Shown: positions 9,283 through 18,436 of the stretch, in pieces
Position numbering within the stretch: position 1 is the first letter of the stretch
How the letters are laid out: each line of letters opens with the position of its first letter
NCBI GenBank assembly: GCA_024279425.1
Contig: JAJRRO010000020.1
Span: forward strand, 124,001-188,000
Direction of reading: 5' to 3'
DNA: 64,000 nt
Source of the DNA: Bacteroidota bacterium
GTDB lineage: Bacteria; Bacteroidota; Bacteroidia; Flavobacteriales; Flavobacteriaceae
The notes under the pieces: generated by a model
Told to the model about the DNA's origin: nothing
The model's input: the letters and a program-made list of their open reading frames with translations, nothing else
The model's database searches: none
Translations under genes and position numbers: made by a program

Positions 9283-9433
9283 ACTCGTCTTGCCTTTTTT
9301 TATTTAGCCGAAAAATCGAGGCAAAATGGCAATTTTGCAGGCCATTGGAAAAGTAAAGATGAGTTCAATAAGAGCAATAATCGGATTGTCTTGATTGCTG
9401 AGAATTAAGAGTTTTGTAGTAAACAATATAAAA

Positions 9434-9919
9434 ATGGATACAAACTTTAAAATCGTAACTATCGAAGAAGATTTTGACCATCTTTTCAATATGACCGAAA
9501 AAGAATTGAAAAAAATAAGTGCTTCCCGTATGATAGTCACATCTAAACCCGGTTTTCCTTGCAGAGTAAGTCTCGAAGATGCTGAAATTAACGAAGATGT
9601 AATTCTCTTTCCTTATGAACATCATAAAGTTACGACGCCATACAAATCCTCTGGACCCATATTCGTTAGAAAAAATGCGAAAAAGGCTAAATTAAAAATT
9701 AATGAAATTTCCTTAATGCTCAATCACAGGCTACTATCATTGAGGATTTATGATGTATATGGAATGATGATTGACGCAAAGACAGTCAAGGGAAATGAAC
9801 TTAAAGCGGAAATCCAACAGATTCTTAGTACTACAAGTGTTAGTTATATTCAAGTCCATAATGCTGGCCCAGGTTGCTATAATTGTCAAATAATCCGAGT
9901 GGGAAGGAACGTGGCATAA
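9434..9919 (+). CDS. DUF1203 domain protein
   Basis: With the ATG at 9434 the product is 161 residues, starting MDTNFKIVTIEE. The frame also extends 13 codons upstream to a TTG, but the ATG fits homologues better. Conserved DUF1203 blocks are visible: SKPGFPCRVSLEDAEI near residue 38, LFPYEHHKVTTPYKSSGPIFVR near 60, and HNAGPGCYNC near the C-terminus. The family is cytoplasmic, about 155-170 residues, and has no assigned function. It stands alone, flanked by the decayed Ada region and the convergent lactonase gene. Confidence 0.82.
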   Translation: MDTNFKIVTIEEDFDHLFNMTEKELKKISASRMIVTSKPGFPCRVSLEDAEINEDVILFPYEHHKVTTPYKSSGPIFVRKNAKKAKLKINEISLMLNHRLLSLRIYDVYGMMIDAKTVKGNELKAEIQQILSTTSVSYIQVHNAGPGCYNCQIIRVGRNVA

Positions 9920-9980
9920 CCATTTATTTGACTTATATAACTCCTTACAAAAATGCACTACATTGACCTGCTAAACGCAA

Positions 9981-11087
9981 CTACAGCTCCAAAAACTCCA
10001 AGCACACAGGACTGGGTAGTTCCAGTTCGTGAAGAAAACTTAAAGTGCCTTCTACTACATCTCTTTTAAAAACGATGATGTTATTGCTTTTTTGATTAGC
10101 CACTAATAGGAATTTACCGCTAGGGTCTATGGCAAAATTACGGGGCCAATCCCCCTTTACACTTTCGCGACCTACAAGAGAAACTTTTCCACTGTCTTGG
10201 TCTACCTTAAAAATTGCAATAGTGTTTTCTCCCCGGTTAGATCCGTACAAGAACTTGCCATCTTTGGACAAGTGTATGTCGGCACAATAACTGTCTTCTT
10301 CAAAATCCGCACCTAAGGTAGACTGTATTTCCAATTCTGAATATGTTCCTTCTGCATCCCTTTGGAACACAGTTAGGGTAGAATTCAATTCATTGATTAC
10401 ATATAGGAATTTACCTCCTTGTCCAAAAGTAAAATGACGGGGGCCTGCTTTCAATGGCAAATCCAATGAAGCCTGCTTTGACGGGGCGAATTGATCGCCA
10501 TTCAGAGTATAGCGTTTCACAGCATCCAGTCCCAAATCGGCCACAAAAAGTCCGTCTTGGGTAAATTTAGCGGCATGTGCATGGGATGTCTTTGTCGTAT
10601 CCAACACTTTATGGTTTATAAATTGAGGGGCGGATATAAGCTCTCCCTTGTTTCCTAATTTAAAAATAGAAACACTTCCACCCGAGTAGCTTGAAGCAGC
10701 CAAATAGTGTCCGTCTTCTGAAATACCAATATGACAAGGGTGCGCACCTAGCGTAGCATCGGAATTGATGGCTACTAAACTTGTACCTTCAATACTAAAG
10801 GCAGCCACTCCTCCACTTGAACCTTCATACTTGTCCGTTTCCTCAACGGCATATAAATATTTCTTATCAGGGGATATCTTTAAAAATGACGGATTGCCCA
10901 TGGGTGCGGCCAATGTCTTGTTCGATAATTCCCCGGTTGTGGCATTGAACGTATAACTATAGATACCTTCACTACCATTCTCGGTATAGGTGCCTACAAA
11001 GAGTGTATAGTTTTTCAATGGCTCGGTCTTTTTACATCCATTCCCCAAAAATAAGGCACATAAAATCAATAAAACATATTTCTTCAT
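9981..11087 (-). CDS. Lactonase-family seven-bladed propeller lipoprotein
   Basis: From ATG 11087 the product starts MKKYVLLILCALFLGNGCKK, a lipoprotein signal with the acceptor Cys at residue 17. A longer frame begins 18 codons upstream but would bury the signal. The rest (about 350 residues) is the lactonase/6-phosphogluconolactonase-like propeller (PF10282 type): LFVGTYTENGSEGIYSYTF, GGSVSIFKLG, SHAHAAKFTQDGLFVADLGLD, GPRHFTFG, and NFAIDPSGKFLLVANQKSNNI. Known relatives open 6-phosphogluconolactone. This exported copy may act on other lactones or serve structurally. No glucose-6-phosphate genes are adjacent. It ends 60 bp from the convergent DUF1203 gene. Confidence 0.88.
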   Translation of the reverse strand: MKKYVLLILCALFLGNGCKKTEPLKNYTLFVGTYTENGSEGIYSYTFNATTGELSNKTLAAPMGNPSFLKISPDKKYLYAVEETDKYEGSSGGVAAFSIEGTSLVAINSDATLGAHPCHIGISEDGHYLAASSYSGGSVSIFKLGNKGELISAPQFINHKVLDTTKTSHAHAAKFTQDGLFVADLGLDAVKRYTLNGDQFAPSKQASLDLPLKAGPRHFTFGQGGKFLYVINELNSTLTVFQRDAEGTYSELEIQSTLGADFEEDSYCADIHLSKDGKFLYGSNRGENTIAIFKVDQDSGKVSLVGRESVKGDWPRNFAIDPSGKFLLVANQKSNNIIVFKRDVVEGTLSFLHELELPSPVCLEFLEL

Positions 11088-11158
11088 CTGGTCGGAATAA
11101 TGAACTTGTGCTAAGTTCAATTTAGAATCTAAAAATAACAACTTAAATCGACATTACG

Positions 11159-12541
11159 TTATCGGACTTCCAAAACGGTCTTCACCTCTCTCCTCAAGAA
11201 ATAACCAGTAACAATCGTTGCCAAAATATCAGAAATGGGGAAGGAAATCCATACGCCTAATTCCCCAAAAAAGTGGGGCAATATCAAAATAAGTGGAATA
11301 AAAAAGAACCCTTGACGCGTCAACGTCAGCAATAAAGCCGGAATTGCTTTCCCCACTGCTTGAAAATAGGCCGCTCCTATCAATTGAAGGGCAATGATAG
11401 GTGTGGCTGCAAACACCCACCGCATGGCCGAAGGGGCATGGTCCATTACAAAGGCATTGGTGGCCAACTCAAGTTCAGATAGACCGGTTTTGTTACTTAA
11501 AAACAAGGCGGCAATTTCCCCAGGGAAAATCATAAGTCCCACGAAGACCAAAGTCGCCATAAAAGCTGCGTATTTTATCGCCGTGTTAATAGATTCTCTA
11601 ACCCGATCGTACTTATTGGCCCCATAATTATATCCGGCAATGGGTAAAAAGCCTTGGGTTACCCCAAATACAGGGAAGAAGGCAAACATTAGCATACGTC
11701 CGATTATAGCATAAACGGCGACCATGGCCTCCCCGCCCAAATCGAACAAAATATTGTTCATCAGCAAGTAAATTACGCTTATCACGGCTTGTCGGGACAA
11801 GGTTACAAAGCCCAAGGAACCTATCTCCTTTAAAATGGGTATTCTTAATCTGAAATGGGTTGGACTCAATTTTAATTCTGAATTTTTCGAGAGAAAAAAG
11901 TAAAACACATAGGCGAAGCACAAGAAATAACTGACCGTACTGGCCCAAGCGGCTCCTGCCATCCCCCAGTCGAACACATAAATGAAAATATAATCCAATA
12001 CTAAATTCCCAACGGAAGGGATTATCATGGCAATCATGGCGAATTTGGGTTTCCCCTCGGCCCTAATTACTGTATTTCCCATCATGCAGAGTGCCAAAAA
12101 GGGCACCCCATAAAGTACAATGGTATAGTATATTTTGGCAGGGTCAAAGATGGCGCCCTTACCCCCAAAGGCAGGAATCAATCCATCGACATAGACCAGT
12201 CCAAGAATGACCATTGAAATGGTCACCAAAAACGTAAGTGTTATTTGGTTACCAAAAGTTTCTAATGCCTTTGGTTTGTTGTCAGCTCCTAAAGCACGGG
12301 AGATAATGCTAGACCCTCCAATCCCAATGGCCATTCCCAAGGCCCCAATAAAAAAGGAGACCGGAAGCACCACGTTAATGGCCGCAATGGCAATGGAACC
12401 TATCCAATTGCCTACAAAGATGGAATCGACCAAAACGTTAAGCGACATCACTAAAATTCCTATGGAAGCAGGTACGGCCTGTTTTACCAGTAATTTTCCG
12501 ATGGATTCGGTGCCGAGTTCGTCGGAGGAAACTTTAGTCAT
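11159..12541 (-). CDS. MATE-family multidrug/Na+ efflux transporter
   Basis: A 460-residue polytopic membrane protein with about 12 predicted helices in two homologous halves. Family hallmarks include the N-terminal VKQAVPASIGILVMSLNVLVDSIFVG, AIGIGGSSIISRALG at the end of helix 2, and the second-half counterpart PVFGVTQGFLPIAGYNYGANKYDRV. MATE proteins export cationic drugs or metabolites using a Na+ or H+ gradient; the substrate cannot be inferred. It lies 71 bp upstream of the lactonase gene on the same strand, but they may have separate promoters. Length is normal for the family. Confidence 0.93.
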   Translation of the reverse strand: MTKVSSDELGTESIGKLLVKQAVPASIGILVMSLNVLVDSIFVGNWIGSIAIAAINVVLPVSFFIGALGMAIGIGGSSIISRALGADNKPKALETFGNQITLTFLVTISMVILGLVYVDGLIPAFGGKGAIFDPAKIYYTIVLYGVPFLALCMMGNTVIRAEGKPKFAMIAMIIPSVGNLVLDYIFIYVFDWGMAGAAWASTVSYFLCFAYVFYFFLSKNSELKLSPTHFRLRIPILKEIGSLGFVTLSRQAVISVIYLLMNNILFDLGGEAMVAVYAIIGRMLMFAFFPVFGVTQGFLPIAGYNYGANKYDRVRESINTAIKYAAFMATLVFVGLMIFPGEIAALFLSNKTGLSELELATNAFVMDHAPSAMRWVFAATPIIALQLIGAAYFQAVGKAIPALLLTLTRQGFFFIPLILILPHFFGELGVWISFPISDILATIVTGYFLRREVKTVLEVR

Positions 12542-12609
12542 TATAAGGTGTTTTATTCATCGAAATCCATTTATCAACCTTAAGTAAGACATAAAAATGT
12601 TCCTATGTC

Positions 12610-12656
12610 ACCTTGAGCCTGCCTTGTCGGCAGACAGGCGCAGTCGAAAGGTCATT
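12610..12656. repeat. Dispersed intergenic repeat
   Basis: The gap between the MATE and ferrochelatase genes contains a CACCTTGAGC...CGCAGTCGAAAGG element with an inserted CTGCCTTGTCGGCAGACAGG hairpin. It shares its core with the elements near 2480, 28200 and 53818. No gene is visible in this gap. Confidence 0.5.
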
Positions 12657-12723
12657 AAAGTTCAAAAGGATGGGATTCCTTCTCATTCTTCGTTCGAAAT
12701 GACATTTCAATGGAAACTTTATT

Positions 12724-13755
12724 CTAAACCGGTAATGCCTCGGTAGTCTGCCAGGTATCGATCCATTGGGCCATAACGTTCACCCAAGCATCGCTATCAT
12801 TCAAACATGGAATATGGGTATAGGCCTCCCCTCCTGCTTTTTCAAATTGGTGTTTGCCTTCCATGGCAATTTCCTCCAAGGTTTCCAGGCAATCCGCCAC
12901 AAAAGCCGGAGTGATTACAACCAAGCGTTTTTTCCCTTCTTTGGCCAAGCGCTCAAATTCAAAGTCGGTAAACGGTTTTAGCCATGGATCGTTGGGCAAT
13001 CGCGACTGAAAGGATATGCTCACCTTATCCTCTGGTAAGCCCAAAAGCGCCTTGACTTTAGCCGTAGTGTCAAAACACTGATGACGATAACAGCTATGAT
13101 GGGCTACCGAATTGGTCGTACAGCAATTATCATCGATCTTACAATGAAATTTGGTCGGGTCCGATTTACGAATGTGTCGTTCCGGGATGCCGTGGTATGA
13201 AAAAAGCACATGATCGTATTCAAAATCTTTTAAGCCCTCTGCAATGCTCTCTGAAAGCACTTTTATATAGTCTTCATTCTTATAGAAGGCTGGCAAGGTG
13301 GTCAAATGTATCTGTGGAAAATACTGCTGTTGGTCCTCCAAGGCCTTTACAACGACCGTCTCAAAAGAAGACATGGCATATTGCGGATATAAGGGCACCA
13401 ACAACACCTCATCTACCCCTTTATCACTCAATTCTTGCAATGCGTTTTTAATGGTCATACTCCCATAGCGCATGCCCAAGGCCACAGGGATTTTAACCTG
13501 CTCGGTTACTTTTTCCGAAAAACGTTCTGAAATAACAATTAAGGGCGAGCCCTCTTCCCACCATATTTTTTGATAGGCCTCGGCCGATTTTTTGGGTCGT
13601 GTTTGCAGAATAATACCCCGAACAATAATAGTACGCAACCAATTGGGTACATCAATGACCCGTTCATCCATTAAGAATTCGTCCAAATAGGGCTTTACGT
13701 CCTTTGCAGTGGGACTATCGGGTGAACCTAAATTGACCAATAACACTCCTTTCAT
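12724..13755 (-). CDS. hemH: Ferrochelatase
   Basis: From ATG 13755 the product is 343 residues, starting MKGVLLVNLGSPDSPTA, the standard ferrochelatase N-terminus. The longer frame to 13815 adds 20 unconserved residues. Further hallmarks are RYGSMTIKNAL, LLVPLYPQYAMSSFETV, and VLFSYHGIPERHI with the catalytic His. A Cys-rich stretch follows (CKIDDNCC... CYRHQCF), as in many Bacteroidota homologues. The enzyme inserts Fe2+ into protoporphyrin IX, the last step of heme synthesis, at the cytoplasmic face of the inner membrane. It is separated from the main heme operon (18.4-28.2 kb) by about 5 kb and transcribed in the opposite direction. Confidence 0.95.
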   Translation of the reverse strand: MKGVLLVNLGSPDSPTAKDVKPYLDEFLMDERVIDVPNWLRTIIVRGIILQTRPKKSAEAYQKIWWEEGSPLIVISERFSEKVTEQVKIPVALGMRYGSMTIKNALQELSDKGVDEVLLVPLYPQYAMSSFETVVVKALEDQQQYFPQIHLTTLPAFYKNEDYIKVLSESIAEGLKDFEYDHVLFSYHGIPERHIRKSDPTKFHCKIDDNCCTTNSVAHHSCYRHQCFDTTAKVKALLGLPEDKVSISFQSRLPNDPWLKPFTDFEFERLAKEGKKRLVVITPAFVADCLETLEEIAMEGKHQFEKAGGEAYTHIPCLNDSDAWVNVMAQWIDTWQTTEALPV

Positions 13756-13815
13756 AAGCACAGTATCAACCGCAAAAATACCAATTGTGAGGAAACCCAC
13801 ATTGTTTATTGGCAA

Positions 13816-14158
13816 ATAGTATAGGTTTGGCTTAAAAAAATGAATTTTTAATCGTTAATGTCCGGTTAAAGACCAAAGACCACTTCGCTATAAGATATAA
13901 GATGAAAGATTTGCTTGTAACCATTTGAACATCCATGTGTTTCGAATACAAATAATGGGGATGGAACATTGAGGTCCGGTTTCGGAAAAGCAAGGGCCCA
14001 ATTACAAAAACATCAGATTTCCTGCTATAATAGGGCTCATGGCAACCCACTGATTTTTTAGAGGACATCAATGATTTTTAATCTGTTTAAACCACAATCT
14101 TTTCCTTATAAAAACTACTGTAACCCGTTGTGCATTTTAAATAATGTTGATTTTCACT
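13816..14158. other. Intergenic gap with nothing recognised
   Basis: About 340 bp between ferrochelatase and the MBL-fold gene. A 79-codon reverse frame is present but shows no recognisable motif, no plausible composition and no start context, so it is not called. The segment is AT-rich and marks the left edge of the AT-rich 14-16.2 kb block. Confidence 0.5.
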
Positions 14159-14938
14159 TTATTGATATTCAATTACTTCTCCATCATTTGGTATTGATAC
14201 TTTCGATAAAAGACCATTAATTGATAATTCACTTTTCAATTTCTCTCTTGTAATAGGACAATGGTTTAACGCTTCTAAATGATTCGCATATACTTTTTTT
14301 GGCGACCTTTCTACAAATTTTAAAATATCCTCAAAATTCATTATTAATTGTTTTCCAAAATCAAATTGAGCTGTACCTGCTGCCATTACGGTCAAATCAG
14401 GTTCAAATTCCAATAATACTTTATCTACAGCATCTGTATAAATGGTGTCAGCACTAATGTATATAGAAGGTACATTAGGAAACTCTAAATAATAACCAAT
14501 AACATTACCCATTAAAGAAGCTACAAAACCATAACCATGTTTGGCTGGAATCCCAACTAGACAACCATCTAGAAAAGTGTCCTTTTCCCAATACTTTAAA
14601 CTATTTGATATATTTAGCCCGTCTTTTCTCAACTGTTTAGCATCCTTTATACTGCAAATAACTGGGATATTCTTTTTTATAAGAAATCGTTTTCCTGTAC
14701 TATCAATATGATCAGGATGTAAGTGTGTGATTAAACAATGGGTAACCTTTTCTAAAGTTGCTTTATAATTATCGGGAAGTTCAATTGTTGGATTTCTATT
14801 GATTTTAAAGCGAAAAAATGAAAATGGAGGCATAAACCCTTTTTTGCCCAACATTGGGTCTACTAAAATAAATTTTTCATTGACCTCTATTACAAAGGTT
14901 GCATTTCTTATATGATGTATCTTCATTTTATTTTTCAC
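14159..14938 (-). CDS. MBL-fold metallo-hydrolase
   Basis: A 259-residue cytoplasmic protein of the metallo-beta-lactamase fold, UlaG-like branch. It shows IRNATFVIEVNEKFILVDPML at the N-terminus, the metal motif THLHPDHID around residue 93, ISADTIYTD around 164 with the bridging Asp, and a late His in VYANHLEALNHCP. The third His sits in the KHGYG context near residue 135. Members hydrolyse lactones, phosphodiesters or similar bonds; the substrate is unknown. An internal ATG four codons in (14926) could be the true start. The gene lies in an AT-rich block with a GNAT fragment and a DUF2971 gene, so lateral origin is possible. Confidence 0.88.
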   Translation of the reverse strand: MKNKMKIHHIRNATFVIEVNEKFILVDPMLGKKGFMPPFSFFRFKINRNPTIELPDNYKATLEKVTHCLITHLHPDHIDSTGKRFLIKKNIPVICSIKDAKQLRKDGLNISNSLKYWEKDTFLDGCLVGIPAKHGYGFVASLMGNVIGYYLEFPNVPSIYISADTIYTDAVDKVLLEFEPDLTVMAAGTAQFDFGKQLIMNFEDILKFVERSPKKVYANHLEALNHCPITREKLKSELSINGLLSKVSIPNDGEVIEYQ

Positions 14939-14973
14939 ATTACATACAACGCTCCGCTAAACGCAGTGAAGTC

Positions 14974-15228
14974 CTAGGTTTTAAATTGTTGTGTATCGAA
15001 GATACATATAAGATTAAAAGACAGTAAGAACGTGTCCAAATTGCTTTTAGCCAATTGATGGCGTACGTTTTCCAAACCTGCTTCAACAGTAAAAATCTCC
15101 AGACTTCGTTGTAAAGGCGGGAAATCGGTTGCTTTCAATACTTGGGCTTCAACGGCATAAGACACCTGAAAAACGGAATGCATTTTTTCTGCTATACTAC
15201 TATTTGTTTGATTAAGCTTTTTGATCAT
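14974..15228 (-). pseudogene. N-terminal fragment of a GNAT acetyltransferase
   Basis: An 84-codon frame starting MIKKLNQTNSSIAEKMHSVF and continuing VSYAVEAQVLKATDFPPL. This resembles the first ~45 residues of a GNAT N-acetyltransferase group. After FPPLQRSLEIF the sequence no longer resembles the family, and the acetyl-CoA-binding core is absent. It is best read as a truncated gene whose 3' part was lost. It could instead be a short orphan protein. Confidence 0.45.
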
Positions 15229-15293
15229 TATGGGTTAAAAAGTAGTAGCTTTAAAGAACAGAACTATGGCTTTTCATAGGAATCATTATATTA

Positions 15294-16103
15294 TCAATCA
15301 AAATTAAAATCGTAAATATCTTCAGCATTAAAGAGAGGCGTTTTTTTGAGCTTAAAATTCTTAAAATCAGGTCCCATTGTAAAATTTGGAACATCAGGAA
15401 ATTTGTCTTTTATTATTTCAAGAAGTTCATTCCTCAATTCGTTTTGTAATTTATCTTTTTTTTCATCATGAAATTTAAAACCGAAAATAAATTCCTCGAT
15501 ATCCTTCTTCTCGTATTTTATTTTCCTAAAATCATTATCAGTTTTATCTACTACAAGTCTCCATTCATTTTCATAAGACCAATGTGCTAATTTAACACCA
15601 AGTTGATACGAATTAGCAAATGGCATTGTTTCACTTACTTTACTTGGGTCATTAGAATATATTACTCTCATTAATCTTTGACCCTCCATTCCTGCTTCTT
15701 GTTGAATTCTAAATGCAGGCTTCATTTTTATAACAAAGCCATTATATGAGTCACTGTAATGTGGCCACATTAATGGGCTATTATCAATCGTAGAAAAACA
15801 ACAAATGCCTTTGTTTCCAACATTGTTTTGTATTGGAACAGGAAATCCATCAACAGGTCTAATTTGTTTCTCTTGTATTAAGTTATAAGTACAATCGAAT
15901 GGATCATTAAACTCTACTGGATTATTTAAATATAGATATGAGTTTTTAATTGCATCTATATTATTTTGATTTAATCCATAATATTTAAATAATCTGAAAG
16001 GCGTAGAGGATTGTGGCACTCCATTTACGTGTAGAATCCAAAGGTTATTTTCACCCTTTTTTCTAATTAATTCTTGAGATTCATCTATTTTAAAGGTATT
16101 CAT
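15294..16103 (-). CDS. DUF2971 domain protein
   Basis: A 269-residue cytoplasmic protein of the DUF2971 family. The family pattern is clear: FRLFKYYGLNQNNIDAIKNSYLYLNNPVEFNDPFD in pieces near residues 38-70, ICCFSTIDNSPLMWPHYSDSYNGFVIKM around 100-125, and HWSYENEWRLVV around 175. The function is not established; relatives are often found in mobile or accessory regions. The gene is AT-rich compared with the heme genes beside it, consistent with lateral transfer. It is followed by the GNAT fragment and the MBL-fold gene on the same strand. Confidence 0.82.
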   Translation of the reverse strand: MNTFKIDESQELIRKKGENNLWILHVNGVPQSSTPFRLFKYYGLNQNNIDAIKNSYLYLNNPVEFNDPFDCTYNLIQEKQIRPVDGFPVPIQNNVGNKGICCFSTIDNSPLMWPHYSDSYNGFVIKMKPAFRIQQEAGMEGQRLMRVIYSNDPSKVSETMPFANSYQLGVKLAHWSYENEWRLVVDKTDNDFRKIKYEKKDIEEFIFGFKFHDEKKDKLQNELRNELLEIIKDKFPDVPNFTMGPDFKNFKLKKTPLFNAEDIYDFNFD

Positions 16104-16250
16104 TCTAGATGTTGTACCACTTGTTTATATAATTGTAATTTACATCTTTATACACCCAAATTGACATAAACCCGATGTATTCCTGTTATTTTTTATGCAC
16201 ATATTTCCTACAAATTATCTTCTAGCCCTTTATCTTAATTGCAGGTTCCC

Positions 16251-16277
16251 TTGTAATCCTATAAATCCTTACTTTTG
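16251..16277 (+). promoter_or_regulatory. Candidate promoter for the DUF1460 gene
   Basis: A TACTTTTG box (16270-16277) matches the Bacteroidota -7 consensus TAnnTTTG, with a TTG at 16251-16253 as a possible -33 element. The 16-bp spacer is slightly short. Transcription would start about 12 bases before the ATG at 16295. Confidence 0.4.
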
Positions 16278-16294
16278 AACCTAAATTACGTCTT

Positions 16295-17134
16295 ATGCGA
16301 TGTGCCCAATTGTTTTTACTGTTTTTAGTGATTACACAACCCCTACTGGCCCAACAAATCACCTGTTCGGCCCAAGACCACCAGGCCTTTGAGGACAAAA
16401 TCCTTGAAATTGATGGGCTGTTGGAACAGGATTTAGGTAAAACCATGGTAGCCGTAGGCAAAACCTTCCTTGGTACGCCCTATGTCGCCAAAACTTTGGA
16501 GGTTGGAGCCGTTGAAACGCTGGTGGTGAATCTACAGGAACTCGATTGTACCACCTATGTGGAGAATGTACTGGCCTTTAGTCGTATGCTTAAGGAGCAG
16601 GAAACTAGCTTTGATGATTATACCCAAAACTTGGAAGCCATTCGTTATAAAAATGGCATATTGGACGGCTATGCCTCGCGATTACACTACTTTTCAGAAT
16701 GGATAGCCAATAACGGTACCAAAGGCCTCTTGACCGATATAACGTCTCAAATCGGTGGGGTGGAGATTACCAAAGACATTAATTTTATGAGTACGCATCG
16801 AGATTTGTACCCCTTTTTAAAGGACGATACCAATTTTCAAAAAATAAAGGCTTCGGAAAACTATCTGAACAACCAACCCATTTGCATTCTGCCCCAAGAT
16901 AAAATCGCGGCCAATGAACATTTGATACACTCTGGGGATGTTATTGCCTTGACCACCTCCATCAACGGATTGGATATTACCCATACCGGATTAGCTTCTC
17001 GTGAAAGGGATGGGCGAATCCATCTATTGCACGCCTCCTCCTCAGGTGAGGTCAAAGTCTCCGAACTTTCCTTGGTCGATTACCTTAAAAACATAAAGAA
17101 AAATACCGGGATTATGGTCGCTAGACCCCAGTAA
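16295..17134 (+). CDS. DUF1460 / NlpC-P60-like amidase, secreted
   Basis: A 279-residue protein with a signal peptide (CAQLFLLFLVITQPLLAQQ). The mature part is the DUF1460 (PF07313, N-acetylmuramoyl-L-alanine amidase-like) domain: GKTFLGTPYVAKTLEVG near residue 57, QELDCTTYVENVLAF near 85 with the likely catalytic Cys, INFMSTHRDLYPFL near 167, and HTGLASRERDG...LLHASSSGEV near 235-255 with the His. The family cleaves peptidoglycan peptides in the periplasm and resembles NlpC/P60 cysteine peptidases. All key positions are present. It appears monocistronic. Confidence 0.88.
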   Translation: MRCAQLFLLFLVITQPLLAQQITCSAQDHQAFEDKILEIDGLLEQDLGKTMVAVGKTFLGTPYVAKTLEVGAVETLVVNLQELDCTTYVENVLAFSRMLKEQETSFDDYTQNLEAIRYKNGILDGYASRLHYFSEWIANNGTKGLLTDITSQIGGVEITKDINFMSTHRDLYPFLKDDTNFQKIKASENYLNNQPICILPQDKIAANEHLIHSGDVIALTTSINGLDITHTGLASRERDGRIHLLHASSSGEVKVSELSLVDYLKNIKKNTGIMVARPQ

Positions 17135-17143
17135 ACTACTTTT

Positions 17144-17305
17144 TCAAGCAGACAAATACAGACCGCTGGGTTTGTGCCTGCCCATTTTACTCCAAAAGGT
17201 AAGGGTTGTTGGTAGATGCTCGATCGTTTTTAGCTCTAAATCCTGAAAATCAAAAACGATTCGGTCAAACCTAGTTGGGCTTTGCAAACCACCTGGTCTA
17301 TTTTG
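17144..17305 (-). pseudogene. Possible C-terminal gene remnant, family not recognised
   Basis: In the gap between two convergent genes the reverse strand is open for 53 codons without a start: LQSPTRFDRIVFDFQDLE, TLTFWSKMGRHKPSGLYL, then a TGA at 17144. The codon composition looks protein-like and the end looks natural. I do not recognise the family and no start codon is visible, so this is tentative. Confidence 0.25.
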
Positions 17306-17344
17306 TTACAAACAGAGAAAAAGAACTTTCTACCCAAAAAACCA

Positions 17345-18235
17345 TCAGCCATTGGATAATGACATCACGTATTTTTTGGGTGTGGTGCCATATTTCTTCT
17401 TAAATGCAGCGATAAAATGACTGGAGGTGCTATAACCCACCTTGAGTCCCACCTCGTTTACATTGTGCTGTCCGGTTTCCAATAATCGACGAGCGTGTTC
17501 CATCTTATAATCGAACAAAAAACTATAGACCGAATCGCCATAAATCTGTTTGAATCCCTCTTTCAGCTTTTTAAGACTCAACCCTATTTCCTGGGCCAGA
17601 TCAGTCAAGGAAGGGGGTTCGGCCATATGGGCAATCATAATTTCCTTGGCCTGACGAATGCGCTTTACATTATCCTCATCGACCAAAAAGGGGCACTGCT
17701 CCAGATCGGTATCAGAACTTTTATTAAAATAGAGGGAAACGAGTTCGTAGACTTTCCCTTTTATATACAATTCCTTGATGGAAGGATGCAAGTTGTAATT
17801 CATGATCTGACTAAGCACTACCGCAATGGCCGGGGAAACCCCCTCTTGGGCATAATACTTTTTCTCCTTGTTCTCCGCACTCAAAAAAGGGATATAACTG
17901 GCTTCCTTGGAAAAGAGCGAATGAAACTTACGAATGGTCATTACAATGGACACGATCCAGGAATTGGAGGCCATTTCCAGATTCATGGGCAAATCGAGCT
18001 GGGTATTGTATAGCAATAGGGAGTTTTCCTCGGAAACCTCCAAGGCATACCGACCTTCATTGAAAATAAACTTGGCGCGACCCTTTAGGCAGAAGTGAAA
18101 TTGAATGAAAGAACTATCTATTTCACGGGTAACCTTTTGTATTTCATCCTGGTCATTTTGCAATTTCAAGACGTAAAAGCCATCTTCAATCAATACTTCC
18201 GTATACGACCCTTGAGCGACATTTTCGGTTAGCAT
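17345..18235 (-). CDS. AraC-family transcriptional regulator, divergent from hemA
   Basis: A 296-residue protein. The N-terminal ~180 residues form a cupin-like sensor domain (FHFCLKGRAKFIFNEGRYALEV). The C-terminal ~100 residues hold two AraC helix-turn-helix motifs: PSLTDLAQEIGLSLKKLKEGFKQIYG and NVNEVGLKVGYSTSSHFIAAFKKKYGTTPKKY (given in pieces). It is cytoplasmic and binds DNA. It is transcribed away from hemA with about 200 bp between, an arrangement suggesting control of the heme operon or of itself by a small-molecule signal. That role is inferred from position only; the ligand is unknown. Confidence 0.9.
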   Translation of the reverse strand: MLTENVAQGSYTEVLIEDGFYVLKLQNDQDEIQKVTREIDSSFIQFHFCLKGRAKFIFNEGRYALEVSEENSLLLYNTQLDLPMNLEMASNSWIVSIVMTIRKFHSLFSKEASYIPFLSAENKEKKYYAQEGVSPAIAVVLSQIMNYNLHPSIKELYIKGKVYELVSLYFNKSSDTDLEQCPFLVDEDNVKRIRQAKEIMIAHMAEPPSLTDLAQEIGLSLKKLKEGFKQIYGDSVYSFLFDYKMEHARRLLETGQHNVNEVGLKVGYSTSSHFIAAFKKKYGTTPKKYVMSLSNG

Positions 18236-18408
18236 TCTTTGTAAAATTAAATTATCTATTTAGAAATGTTCTAAATAGTGTTGCGCAGAATCGGTTAAAC
18301 CGACATATAAACAATGGATTGAAGGCAATTTACGACGAAATACGTTCAAAAACACCAAAATCGATACTAATTGTTCCTCTAGCGTTATTTTTATATGAAC
18401 GATGCTTC

Positions 18409-18416
18409 TATTTTTG
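18409..18416 (+). promoter_or_regulatory. Candidate -7 box for the heme operon
   Basis: TATTTTTG matches the Bacteroidota TAnnTTTG box exactly. It lies inside the longer possible hemA reading frame, which supports starting HemA at 18437 instead of 18395. No good -33 TTG at 17-23 bp was found, so an activator such as the adjacent AraC protein could be required. Confidence 0.35.
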
Positions 18417-18436
18417 TGCACGTTCCAAAAAGATCT

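Noticed and set aside
13832-14071. 79-codon reverse frame
   Set aside because: No motif, no promoter and no similarity to known proteins.
18395-18436. Upstream ATG as the HemA start
   Set aside because: The extra residues are unconserved and contain an exact -7 box; 18437 gives the usual N-terminus.
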